Shown: one piece after another, positions 1 to 7,295 of the stretch
Position numbering within the stretch: the first letter of the stretch is position 1
Layout of the letters: each line of letters begins with the position of its first letter
NCBI GenBank assembly: GCA_012511735.1
Contig: JAAZFK010000168.1
Location: 1 to 12,567 of the forward strand
DNA from: Clostridiaceae bacterium
GTDB lineage: Bacteria; Bacillota; Clostridia; Saccharofermentanales; DTU023
Direction of reading: 5' to 3'
DNA: 12,567 bases
Program-made: the position numbers and the translations under genes
Notes under the pieces: generated by a model
Seen by the model: only the letters and a program-made list of their open reading frames with translations
The model's database searches: none
Told to the model about the DNA's origin: nothing

Positions 1-430
1 CCCGCACCAGGGTATTCAGACCGTCGATGGCGGAGACGCCGGTCTGGATGAATTCATTGGGGTAGTCACGGGCGGCCGGATTGATGGGGGTGCCGTTGAT
101 GTCACGCGTGACCTGCGGAATGATCTCCAGCCCGCCGTCTTTAGGCCGTCCCATTCCGTCGAAGATGCGACCCAGGAGATCGGGCGAGACGCCCAATTCC
201 AGGCCCCGCCCCAGAAAACGGACCGTGCTCTTTTCTATATTGAGACCGATGGAGCTTTCAAAAAGTTGAACCAGGGCATCGGTTCCCTCGATTTCAAGCA
301 CCCGGCAATGGCGGAGCCTGCCGTCTTCCAGCTCAATCTCCCCCAACTCGTCGAACTTGACATCCTCGACGCCGCGAACCAGCATCAGGGGGCCGGTCAC
401 TTCCTCAATGGTGCGATATTCTCTCGCCAT
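1..430 (-). CDS. ntpB: V-type ATPase subunit B, N-terminal part (runs off the window)
   Basis: This is the non-catalytic nucleotide-binding subunit that alternates with subunit A in the cytoplasmic head of the rotary ATPase. About 143 residues are visible, starting MAREYRTIEEVTGPLMLVRG. They cover the N-terminal beta-barrel, the GRIFDGMGRPKD segment and the family-typical stretch from NPAARDYPNEF to TGVSAIDGLNTLVR that opens the nucleotide-binding domain. The ATG at 428-430 lies 14 bases after the subunit A stop, with a purine-rich GAGAGA as a modest ribosome site. The remainder, and presumably subunit D, lie left of position 1. Identity is clear from motif order and from its place directly after subunit A; whether the missing part is intact cannot be judged. 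Confidence 0.95.
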   Translation of the reverse strand, partial: MAREYRTIEEVTGPLMLVRGVEDVKFDELGEIELEDGRLRHCRVLEIEGTDALVQLFESSIGLNIEKSTVRFLGRGLELGVSPDLLGRIFDGMGRPKDGGLEIIPQVTRDINGTPINPAARDYPNEFIQTGVSAIDGLNTLVR

Positions 431-444
431 AAGTCTCTCTCTTC

Positions 445-2217
445 CTAGCCGGTCAGCTCGCCCAACTGGGCCAGCAGCTGCTCTTTTCTCAGATCAAACC
501 AGCGGTCGACTTCCTGCTCGGGGATGTACTTGAAACGCGCGATGTCATCCCGGATGGCAAGCTTGATGACCGCGTCGAAATCGGCTCCCAAGGTCAGGGC
601 TTTTTGCGCTTCGTAATAAAACATCATGACCAGGGACAGCATCTTGTACTGCTTGTTCATGGAGGTGTAAGTGTCGATTTCATCAAAGGAATTCTGGTGC
701 AGGAAATCTTCACGCAGGGAGCGGGCGGATTCCAGCTTGAGCCGGTCCGCGTCGGAAAGCGCGTCCTGACCGATCAGGCGGACGATCTCTTCCAGCTCGG
801 ATTCCTCCTGCAGCAAGGTCATGGCGTCCTGCCTCAAGCGGCTGAAGTCCGGCGCCACCTTGTCGTCAATCCAGCTGTCGACCTTGGTCTGATAAAGCGA
901 GTAGCTGGTCAGCCAGTTGATGGCGGGGAAGTGACGCCGATAGGCCAGGTTGGAGTCAAGGCTCCAGAAAACCTGGACAATCCGCAGGGTCGACTGGGCG
1001 ACCGGATCGGACAGGTCACCTCCGGGCGGCGAGACAGCTCCGATGGCTGTCAGGATGCCGACCCGGTCGGGGTCGTCGCCGCAAAGGCATCGGACCATGC
1101 CGGCGCGTTCGTAGAAACTGGCCAGTCGCGATCCCAGGTAGGCGGGGTAGCCTTCCTCGCCCGGCATCTCCTCCAGGCGGCCGGACATTTCCCGCAAAGC
1201 CTCCGCCCAGCGCGAGGTCGAATCCGCCATGAGCGAAACTGAATAGCCCATATCACGGAAATATTCAGCGATGGTAATCCCGGTGTAAATGGAGGCTTCA
1301 CGCGCCGCCACTGGCATATCGGAAGTGTTGGCGATCAGGATGGTGCGCTTCATGAGCGGATAGCCTGACTTAGGATCTTTCAGTTCCGGAAACTCCATGA
1401 GGACGTCCGTCATCTCATTGCCCCGCTCGCCGCAACCGATGTAGACGACCACATCCGCCTCGGCCCACTTGGCCAGCTGGTGCTGGATGACCGTCTTGCC
1501 GCTGCCGAAAGGTCCGGGTACGGCCGCCGTGCCCCCCTGGGCGACGGGGAAAAAGGTATCGATCGGCCGCTGCCCTGTAATGAGGGGTTCACTCGGCGAG
1601 ATTTTCTCGCGATAGGGCCGCCCGATGCGGACAGGCCAGCGCTGGATTAAGGTAATCTCCACCGGGCCCTCCCGGTCATCTTCCAGAACGGCGACGACAT
1701 CGGTAACCTTGAAGGTGCCGGATTTGATCTCTTTGAGCTTGCCGGACCGGCCGGGCGGGATCATGATCCGGTGATCCATCAGTTCCGTTTCAGGCACGAT
1801 GCCGATGATGTCACCTCCGGTGACACGGTCGCCCGCTTCCTTGACCGGCTTGAATTCCCACTCCCTGTCACGGTTAAGCGCCGGGGCAAAGGCACCCCGG
1901 GTAATCCGGGCACCTTCCATGTCCACCAGCACATCAAGGGGTCGCTGGATTCCGTCGAAGATCTCCCCGACCAGACCCGGCCCCAGTTCCACCGATAGCG
2001 GGGTTCCCCGGGATATAACCTGCTCGCCGGGTCCCAGACCTGCTGTCTCCTCGTAGACCTGGATGGATGCCTCGTCGCCGTGCATTTCAATGATTTCGCC
2101 GATCAGCCGGTTGTCAGATACCTCCACGACATCAAACATATCGGCGTCACGCATGCCCTTGGCGATGACCAGCGGGCCTGACACCTTGACGATTTCACCC
2201 TGACTTCTTCTTTCCAT
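445..2217 (-). CDS. ntpA: V-type ATPase catalytic subunit A
   Basis: Catalytic subunit of the V/A-type ATPase head; it hydrolyses or makes ATP at the A/B interface. The 590 residues match the usual family length. In order there are an N-terminal beta-barrel (about 1-80), the GEIFDGIQRPLD segment (about 84-95), the A-specific bulge domain (about 110-190), and a nucleotide-binding domain with the P-loop GPFGSGKT at 235-242, GCGERGNE at 261-268 (E264 aligns with the family's catalytic glutamate) and the Walker B region SVSLMADSTSRW around 326-337. No key residue is missing. The ATG has a good ribosome site (GGGAGAG, 8 bases upstream), 24 bases after the end of the subunit F frame. It ends in TAG just before ntpB, consistent with one transcript. 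Confidence 0.98.
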   Translation of the reverse strand: MERRSQGEIVKVSGPLVIAKGMRDADMFDVVEVSDNRLIGEIIEMHGDEASIQVYEETAGLGPGEQVISRGTPLSVELGPGLVGEIFDGIQRPLDVLVDMEGARITRGAFAPALNRDREWEFKPVKEAGDRVTGGDIIGIVPETELMDHRIMIPPGRSGKLKEIKSGTFKVTDVVAVLEDDREGPVEITLIQRWPVRIGRPYREKISPSEPLITGQRPIDTFFPVAQGGTAAVPGPFGSGKTVIQHQLAKWAEADVVVYIGCGERGNEMTDVLMEFPELKDPKSGYPLMKRTILIANTSDMPVAAREASIYTGITIAEYFRDMGYSVSLMADSTSRWAEALREMSGRLEEMPGEEGYPAYLGSRLASFYERAGMVRCLCGDDPDRVGILTAIGAVSPPGGDLSDPVAQSTLRIVQVFWSLDSNLAYRRHFPAINWLTSYSLYQTKVDSWIDDKVAPDFSRLRQDAMTLLQEESELEEIVRLIGQDALSDADRLKLESARSLREDFLHQNSFDEIDTYTSMNKQYKMLSLVMMFYYEAQKALTLGADFDAVIKLAIRDDIARFKYIPEQEVDRWFDLRKEQLLAQLGELTG

Positions 2218-2241
2218 GGAATCTCTCCCTTTAACCTGCGA

Positions 2242-2595
2242 TTAACTCTTATCTTCTTCTTGCGCCGCTATTTTGTCACGCTGTCCGATCATATCGATTC
2301 CGGTAGCCCGCCGGATGGCCGTTCGAAGTTCATGTTTGCCCAGCCAGGCCTCACGCCTGGCTGAGGGAATGACGGTGACAGCGGGCAAATAACGAAGTCT
2401 CCATTCCGCCAGCCGGCTTCCCATCGACTCGGCCAGTTACTCGGTCATGAAGATGACCGCGTAGGATTCGTCAGCCCATTGACTGAGAATCTGCTCGGCG
2501 CTGTCGGCATCCGTTGCCTCTCCGAGGGTCAATCCCAGCGCGCCAAAACCGAGAATGCTCTCACGGTCGCCGATGATGCCGACTTTATAGTCCAT
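2242..2595 (-). pseudogene. ntpG: V-type ATPase subunit F (central stalk), interrupted by an in-frame TAA
   Basis: Subunit F sits with D in the rotating central stalk. The frame opens at ATG 2593-2595, 11 bases after the C stop, with an AGGTAAGG sequence overlapping that stop. It reads MDYKVGIIGDRESILGFGAL then SYAVIFMTE, typical of the F Rossmann-like half. A TAA follows at 2437-2439 (codon 53), and the same frame continues as LAESMGSRLAEW, LPAVTVIPSA and ATGIDMIG, the typical second half, to a TAA at 2242-2244. There is no shift or gap: at 117 codons plus stop it is a normal F length with one nonsense codon. Family members usually read TEQLAE or TEELAE here, so TAA is one base from CAA (Gln) or GAA (Glu). 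The cause may be a real mutation, an assembly or sequencing error, or read-through. No good ribosome site precedes the internal ATG at 2424. Confidence 0.88.
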
Positions 2596-2606
2596 TGACC
2601 TGGGCC

Positions 2607-3656
2607 TTACCTTTCAATGAAATCCCTCCTCAACGCCACAGCGGCCTGACCCTCCAGGCCATCTTCCAGCGCGGACATGACGATGCGGGTGTTCTTGAAC
2701 TCACTTTCACGTGCCATGACATAGGCCAGCACCCTGGGTGGCCCCGACAGGACCGCGGTTCCTTCTGCCAGATAGCCGGACAGCTCTCTGTCCCGGGCCA
2801 GCGAGAAGGCTTCAGGGCCTTCTCTTTCTTTATAGCCGGCAAAATAGCCGGTCAGACCCTGATAGGCGGTTCCGCAAAGCGCGTCCATGATCTCCTGATC
2901 CGATGCCTCGTAGAGCTCCAGCCAGGTAGATAGATCGATCAGGCCGTCGGACAGGAGACTGTCCCGGTAAAGACCCGGTTCCAAAGACCTCACCCGGGCA
3001 CGGAGCAGGAGCTCAAGATTGGTCAGATCCCTGACCCGCTTGAAATAACCCTCCAACCAGGGATCTTTCAACTCAGAAACGATCCGGGCAATCACCGCGT
3101 GGATGCCGCGGTCGATGGCACGGTCGATGGCGCCAGGGCCAAAGCCCTCGCTATAAGCCTGTCGTGCTTCCGCCAGCAAGGCGCCGGCCCAGTCAGGCAT
3201 GGAGGCCGCCTGGTCTCCCCTCACGACCGAGCGCCAGAGCAAATCAGCGTCCAGGAGTCCGGGCATCAGGATCAGTGTCTTGAAATCCTCCTGGCCCGAA
3301 GCCTCACGGATGAACACCCATTTGAGTGCCAACTTCAAGTTATGGGCGTCCCTGCCGAGTACCAGCGCCTGGTAGTAACCATCCAGGGGCGATACTTCAT
3401 CCAGGAAACCGTAGACCAGGCAACGCTCCGCGTGTACCATGGCCTCGACTGTTTCACTTTGCGGGTAGCCATGTTCAAGCAAAAGCCGCCTGACATCCTC
3501 GGTCGATATTGACGTGTAGAGACGATCAAGGCCTGCCCGGCCCATCAGGTTCTTCTCACGGCACCAGACTCTCCCCGAGGCATAGCCCCATGAACCTGAC
3601 TTGTCCTTGCGTGACGCGGGGATCAGAGGACGTTTTTTGTCGGCTTTGTCAGCCAT
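2607..3656 (-). CDS. ntpC: V-type ATPase subunit C (central-stalk socket)
   Basis: Subunit C links the rotating stalk to the proteolipid ring on the cytoplasmic side of the membrane. The 349 residues are soluble and largely helical. The N-terminal GYASGRVWCREKNLM and the following DRLYTSISTEDVRRLLLEHGY match the usual opening of the family, which normally begins close to a YAYA-R-R motif. Here about 20 extra basic residues (KADKKRPLIPASRKDK) precede it, so the true start could be slightly downstream, although no better start codon is evident. The ATG at 3654-3656 overlaps the last codons and stop of ntpE by 8 bases, which suggests translational coupling. It ends in TAA, showing that TAA is an ordinary stop in this operon. 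Confidence 0.93.
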   Translation of the reverse strand: MADKADKKRPLIPASRKDKSGSWGYASGRVWCREKNLMGRAGLDRLYTSISTEDVRRLLLEHGYPQSETVEAMVHAERCLVYGFLDEVSPLDGYYQALVLGRDAHNLKLALKWVFIREASGQEDFKTLILMPGLLDADLLWRSVVRGDQAASMPDWAGALLAEARQAYSEGFGPGAIDRAIDRGIHAVIARIVSELKDPWLEGYFKRVRDLTNLELLLRARVRSLEPGLYRDSLLSDGLIDLSTWLELYEASDQEIMDALCGTAYQGLTGYFAGYKEREGPEAFSLARDRELSGYLAEGTAVLSGPPRVLAYVMARESEFKNTRIVMSALEDGLEGQAAVALRRDFIER

Positions 3657-4248
3657 CCTGCCCTTCCCCTTCGCCGTCCAGACCCAGTTGGGTCAGCACC
3701 GCCCTGGCCAGCTGCGGCCGGTAGTCCCGAACCACCATGTCATAGGTCAGATTGTCCCTGATCCGGTCATGGGTGACGATCAGGCCACCTGAAAAATCAC
3801 CGGCCTGATCCGACAGGCTGAACCGGCCCTCGGGCAAGGCTTTGAGTATCTGGTCCGCCAGCTGGTCCCTTTCCGATGCCGCCAGGGTAATGACTCCCTG
3901 ATCCAGGCCCAGGCCGCGAATCCAGGACGCGTAGAGTTCGGCCTTGTCAGAGGCCGGCCTTTGCGCCAGCAGTTCCAGCGCTGACCGGATGACCCGGTCC
4001 GCCAGTGCCTGCCTGTGCTCCAGTGCCTGCCTTCGTTTCAGGGCATCCGCGATTCCCTGACCCCGCTTGATGATCAGCTCGGCTTCCTGCTCCGCTTCCT
4101 GGCCGGCCTGGCTCAGAATGTGCTCACATTCCTGCCCGGCCCGGGCAAGTTCCTGATCAATGGCAGTTTCAGTCTCTGCCAGAATAGCGGCGACTTCCGC
4201 TTCTGCCTCCGCCAGAATATGACGTTTAATCCGATCGATTCCTTCCAC
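3649..4248 (-). CDS. ntpE: V-type ATPase subunit E (peripheral stalk)
   Basis: Subunit E pairs with the H/G-type subunit in the peripheral stalk that holds the head still. I place the start at GTG 4246-4248. From there the protein is 199 residues, the usual size, and begins (V)EGIDRIKRHILAEAEAEVAA, matching the family opening, with GGGAG about 10 bases upstream. A longer frame starts at TTG 4297-4299 inside the end of ntpK and would add 17 residues unlike the family. Residues up to about 90 form a charged, alanine- and glutamate-rich coiled coil. The C-terminal half (SGGLIVTHDRIRDNLTYDM) is the globular head-binding domain with the family's G-G motif and an R near the end. It overlaps ntpC by 8 bases. 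Confidence 0.92.
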   Translation of the reverse strand: MEGIDRIKRHILAEAEAEVAAILAETETAIDQELARAGQECEHILSQAGQEAEQEAELIIKRGQGIADALKRRQALEHRQALADRVIRSALELLAQRPASDKAELYASWIRGLGLDQGVITLAASERDQLADQILKALPEGRFSLSDQAGDFSGGLIVTHDRIRDNLTYDMVVRDYRPQLARAVLTQLGLDGEGEGQDG

Positions 4249-4288
4249 CTTGCCGGCGCTCCCTTTTTCCAGTCCTCCCGAAGCAGGA

Positions 4289-4765
4289 TCAAACGGCAAT
4301 GCTCAAGACCCCCAGGATGGTGGCGAGCAAGGCCAGAATGGCGTATGTTTCAACCATGACCGACAGCACGATGGCGTTGCCGCTCGTCTGACCGTGCTTG
4401 GTCACCAGCGCCATGCCGCCTTCTGCCACGTTACCCTGGTGAAAAGCTGACAGGAGCCCGATCAGGGCGATCGGAAGTGAAGCGAGCAGGAAGAGCAGGC
4501 CCTGCTGCGGGGTGATGGCTGTGCTGCCGCCCAACATGCCTGAATGGTTCATGATCATGAACCAGCCCAGCAGGCCGTAGATTCCCTGTGTGCCGGGCAA
4601 GGCCTGCAGAATCAGCAACTTGCCAAACATGGACGGATCTTCCGACATGATGCCGGACGCGACCTGGCCGAGTTTGCCGACGACTTTAGCCGAGCCATAG
4701 CCGGGCAGGATAACCGCAAGCGCTGCCGCCAGGTAGACCAAGAGCGGACCAATGATGGATGTCAT
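4289..4765 (-). CDS. ntpK: V-type ATPase proteolipid subunit K (c-ring), predicted Na+ type
   Basis: K subunits form the ring that carries the ion through the membrane. At 158 residues this is a duplicated two-hairpin, four-helix form, close to the 156-residue E. hirae NtpK. Helices lie at about 5-25, 48-72, 88-108 and 130-153. The ion carboxylate is E139 in SVMVETYAIL. The other Na+ ligands known from E. hirae are also matched: L56, T59 and Q60 in LPGTQGIY (L61, T64, Q65 there) and Q110 in FHQG. The first hairpin has Q60 and no carboxylate, as in Na+ V-ATPases. The ATG at 4763-4765 is preceded by a strong GGAGGA at 4771-4776, the best ribosome site in the operon, fitting the many copies needed per complex. 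Confidence 0.97.
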   Translation of the reverse strand: MTSIIGPLLVYLAAALAVILPGYGSAKVVGKLGQVASGIMSEDPSMFGKLLILQALPGTQGIYGLLGWFMIMNHSGMLGGSTAITPQQGLLFLLASLPIALIGLLSAFHQGNVAEGGMALVTKHGQTSGNAIVLSVMVETYAILALLATILGVLSIAV

Positions 4766-4770
4766 AACTT

Positions 4771-4798
4771 TCCTCCGAATGTCAACCGATTCCGGTTG
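4771..4798 (-). promoter_or_regulatory. Strong ribosome site and small upstream hairpin before ntpK
   Basis: The 63 bases between ntpI and ntpK hold a strong GGAGGA (complement of 4771-4776), 5 bases before the ntpK ATG. Just upstream is a perfect 6-base inverted repeat, CAACCG / CGGTTG (4783-4788 and 4793-4798), with a four-base loop. On the minus strand no T-run follows it, so it is not a terminator for this operon. On the plus strand TTTTTC does follow, but no gene reads toward it. It might raise or protect ntpK translation, as happens upstream of the F-type c-subunit gene in some bacteria; that is inference. Confidence 0.4.
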
Positions 4799-4828
4799 TT
4801 TTTCCTGAACACGAAAAAGTGGGGTTTT

Positions 4829-6835
4829 TCAAGACGCCTCTCCCATTTCCTTGTTCACTGCTAAAGCTTTTTTCTTATCTGTCTCAATTTTGACGTAATC
4901 CGTCGAACGGCGCAGCGGTTTCCAGAAGCTGCCTCCACCGACAAAAAACTTACCGAACATCTCCACATACTGCAGCCGGCAGGAGTGGACAAAGGCCGAG
5001 AGGGCGGACAGGGCAAGGTTCAAGGCATGCCCGAATACTCCGATCAGGGCAAAGAGCAGGTAGCCGAATACGGATCTGCCCCCCAACATGCCCAGCATAT
5101 TGATGACGGTCGCGATCACGCTGGTGGCCAGGACCAGCGCCAGAACCCGGGCATAGGACAGGATGTCACTCAGATAGGAGGTGATGCCATAAAGAGCACC
5201 CAGGCCCTTGATCAGGCGCTTGAAGGGGTTTTTGATCCCGTGGCCGGCGAAGATCAGCCCGAAGGCGGCGCCCGCGATGGCCATCCATTGTCCGATGTTT
5301 TTCAGAAGTTCAACTGTCGCCGGCTGGCCGGACAGGGCTCCCGCGCCCAGAATCAGACCCAGGCCGGGGATGATCAGATACCAGGTCACCGAATCGGCCA
5401 AACCACCGATCAGGTTGCCCTTGAGCCGTTCATTGCGAATATGGATGCCCAGCCCGAAGAAGAGATGGATCACGCCGAAGACCATGCTGAAGATCAGCAG
5501 CTGGACAGGCGAGTCCATGGGGTTGAACCAGAGGGCGGGGAAGTTCAATCTGCCATCTGTGACCGCGGTGATCAGGTCGCCGAAAAAACCGCCGAATACG
5601 AAGCCCCACAGGACCGAGGAGATACCCGAGATGAAGAGCATCATGCTCATCTGACGGGTTCCGCCTTCAACCTTTTTCTTGAAGAGCAGGTAGGCCGTTC
5701 CCGCCATCAGCATAGCCCCGTAGCCCACGTCGGACAGCATCATGCCGAACAGAATCATGTAGAAAGGCGCCATGACCGGCATGGGATCGGTTTCCTTGCT
5801 ACTGGGCGCTCCGTACATCTCAAGCACCACTTCAAAGGCCCGGACAAGCGGGTTATTTTTCAGTTTGACAGGCGCCTCTTCATCTTCGAGGGGCGCCCGG
5901 TAACTCCAGGCTACATCGAAATCCCACTGGAGCTGGCTGCCTGTTTTTTCGGCCTGATCCTCGGGAACCCAGACCTTGAGAAGAAAGGTGTACTGGGTCA
6001 GCGCCGCTTTTTCTTCTGCCCGGGCGCGGTCGTATCCAACCAGGAGAAAATCATGGTAGGTCATCAGGCGGCCGCACTGCCCCGCAATCTCCTTCAACTC
6101 TTCTTCAATCACCTGACAGCCTGCCTGGCTGGATTCAATCTTTTGCTCCAGAGCCAGGAGGCTGTCCCTGGCAGTGCCTGTAAAGGGAAGATCGGCAAGT
6201 TCGTGGAAGGCGCAGGAGGCAAGGCGGGCCCTGACATGGGCCAGCTGCTCATCCAGGGTCACAATGACCACCTTGGCCGGGTAGATTCCGACTTCCTCCA
6301 GAAGCTGGACGGCCGTCAGCGGGAAGTCCTCCAGGGCATCCGCCTCGAAGGTTTCCTGTGAGACCGCGTCCATAAAGGTACCAAAAATCAAACGCGTTCT
6401 GGCGGTTCTTTTTTTTGTCAGGTCAATGGGAATTCGTTTCCAGGGGACGAGCTGGGCCATCTCCTGCTCCAGCAGGGAAATCTCATGATTGATGGATTCT
6501 TCCTCTTCAATCAACGACTCATAACGGCTCACCAACTGACGGATATCCTCTTCCTCAGACGGGGTGAAGATGAAATCTTCTTCCGTCACCGTCAGCTTTT
6601 TGGAAGCAAGCTGTCTCGCCGTTGGAAACCGGTCCTGGAGTTGTCCGATGGCGCGGACCAGCCGGGCCCGCATGTCGAGATTAGCTGCCTGGTCAAGATC
6701 CGGTCGCGTCTGATCCAGTTCGGTTTCGCTCTCGTCGATCTCCGTCAAACCCAGACGCATCAGTGCGTCAATCACTTTTTCACGATCCCCCCGCACACCG
6801 AGGATCGACATTTTGCTCATCTTAACGATGCTCAA
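4829..6835 (-). CDS. ntpI: V-type ATPase subunit I (membrane a-subunit)
   Basis: Subunit I is the stator membrane subunit with the ion half-channels beside the K ring. I place the start at TTG 6833-6835, giving 668 residues beginning (L)SIVKMSKMSILGVRGDREK, which fits the family opening IVKM-K; ATG 6818-6820 is the alternative. The TTG overlaps the end of ntpF, suggesting coupling. Residues to about 330 form the cytoplasmic coiled-coil arm. The C-terminal half has about eight membrane segments, beginning near the conserved FGMMLSDVGYG (about 363-373). The essential channel arginine is R563 in ILSYARVLALVLATS, equivalent to the SY-RL-AL motif of V-ATPase a subunits. LQYVEMFGKFFVGGG near the end is also family-typical. 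No key residue is missing. Confidence 0.95.
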   Translation of the reverse strand: MSIVKMSKMSILGVRGDREKVIDALMRLGLTEIDESETELDQTRPDLDQAANLDMRARLVRAIGQLQDRFPTARQLASKKLTVTEEDFIFTPSEEEDIRQLVSRYESLIEEEESINHEISLLEQEMAQLVPWKRIPIDLTKKRTARTRLIFGTFMDAVSQETFEADALEDFPLTAVQLLEEVGIYPAKVVIVTLDEQLAHVRARLASCAFHELADLPFTGTARDSLLALEQKIESSQAGCQVIEEELKEIAGQCGRLMTYHDFLLVGYDRARAEEKAALTQYTFLLKVWVPEDQAEKTGSQLQWDFDVAWSYRAPLEDEEAPVKLKNNPLVRAFEVVLEMYGAPSSKETDPMPVMAPFYMILFGMMLSDVGYGAMLMAGTAYLLFKKKVEGGTRQMSMMLFISGISSVLWGFVFGGFFGDLITAVTDGRLNFPALWFNPMDSPVQLLIFSMVFGVIHLFFGLGIHIRNERLKGNLIGGLADSVTWYLIIPGLGLILGAGALSGQPATVELLKNIGQWMAIAGAAFGLIFAGHGIKNPFKRLIKGLGALYGITSYLSDILSYARVLALVLATSVIATVINMLGMLGGRSVFGYLLFALIGVFGHALNLALSALSAFVHSCRLQYVEMFGKFFVGGGSFWKPLRRSTDYVKIETDKKKALAVNKEMGEAS

Positions 6836-7142
6836 GGATGGACACAATCCTTTCCGCAAGCATGGCCGCGGCCTGATCCAGAAGATCACGGGAAATCGAA
6901 AGAGAACCTGAGCCGTCGGAAGTCTCCGCCTCCGCGACCAGTTCGCAGTGACGGGCTTGCGCTTCTTCCATTCGTTTTTGCCGGTCTGAGCTTGCTTTCC
7001 GGTAAGCCTGATCGATCAACCGGCCCGCCTCCTGTCTCGCGGCCTGACGTTTGAGCAGGGCCTCTTCCCGGGCTTTTTCGACAAGCAGCCGCGCTTCCGC
7101 TTCTGTCTTTTCGATTTCTTCTAGAAAATCACGATCCGCCAC
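6822..7142 (-). CDS. ntpF: V-type ATPase peripheral-stalk subunit (NtpF / H-G type)
   Basis: This is the small coiled-coil partner of subunit E in the peripheral stalk and the first gene of the ATPase operon. From GTG 7140-7142 it is 106 residues, (V)ADRDFLEEIEKTEAEARLLV, then a long Glu/Ala/Arg-rich helix and a C-terminal segment LDQAAAMLAERIVSILEHR, the usual layout and size. The GTG has a run of six G (complement of 7151-7156) 8 bases upstream. A longer frame up to 7226 would add a Cys/Gly-rich segment unlike the family, so I reject it. Similarity in this family is weak, so the call rests on size, coiled coil and position directly before ntpI. Confidence 0.87.
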   Translation of the reverse strand: MADRDFLEEIEKTEAEARLLVEKAREEALLKRQAARQEAGRLIDQAYRKASSDRQKRMEEAQARHCELVAEAETSDGSGSLSISRDLLDQAAAMLAERIVSILEHR

Positions 7143-7250
7143 CGGTTTTTCCCCCCAAACTCCAGACAGGCTCCCGCGGAACAATCCGCAAGCAAGACAA
7201 AACAAGCCTTGCCGGCCCGTAAACAAGACAAGAGTAGCATAGAAAGAGTC
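7143..7250 (-). other. Leader region of the ATPase operon, no convincing promoter
   Basis: This stretch between the acyltransferase and ntpF should contain the start of the ATPase transcript if the operon has its own promoter. On the minus strand a TTGACT (complement of 7247-7252) resembles a -35 box, but I find no good -10 at 16-18 bases. The octamer TTGTCTTG occurs twice, once on each side of a GC-rich CGGGCCGGC. A 5-base inverted repeat (7176-7180 with 7185-7189) lies about 34 bases before the start codon. Any regulatory role is unproven, and the ATPase genes may simply be read through from the acyltransferase. Confidence 0.3.
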
Positions 7251-7295
7251 AAAATAAAAGAAAGAAGAGGCAGCTTTACCGCGGGTTCAGGCCTC
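7251..7295 (-). terminator. Possible weak terminator after the acyltransferase gene
   Basis: On the minus strand GAGGC (complement of 7291-7295, just inside the gene end) can pair with GCCTC (complement of 7267-7271). An inner ACC/GGT pairing supports the stem, and a T-rich tail (complement of 7251-7266, mostly T) follows. The stem is short and the loop long, so this would be an inefficient terminator at best. If active, it would partly separate the acyltransferase from the ATPase operon. Confidence 0.3.

Noticed and set aside
604..1242. A 212-residue open frame on the plus strand, antisense to ntpA
   Set aside because: It is opposite the conserved catalytic subunit, has no recognisable motif and no ribosome site; a shadow of ntpA.
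2437..2439. Reassigned stop codon (alternative genetic code) as explanation for the TAA in subunit F
   Set aside because: TAA ends ntpF, ntpC and subunit F itself where the families normally end, TGA ends ntpK, ntpE and ntpI, and TAG ends ntpA. No other internal stop is seen, so a changed code is not supported.
4783..4800. Plus-strand terminator formed by the CAACCG/CGGTTG repeat followed by T residues
   Set aside because: No plus-strand gene reads into it and the stem is only 6 bases; its position before the ntpK ribosome site makes a role on the minus strand more likely.
4985..6361. A 458-residue open frame on the plus strand, antisense to ntpI
   Set aside because: It lies wholly opposite a well-supported membrane subunit and its product is a Gln/Asp/His/Gly-rich mix with no domain or membrane pattern. 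Long antisense frames are expected opposite GC-rich coding sequence.
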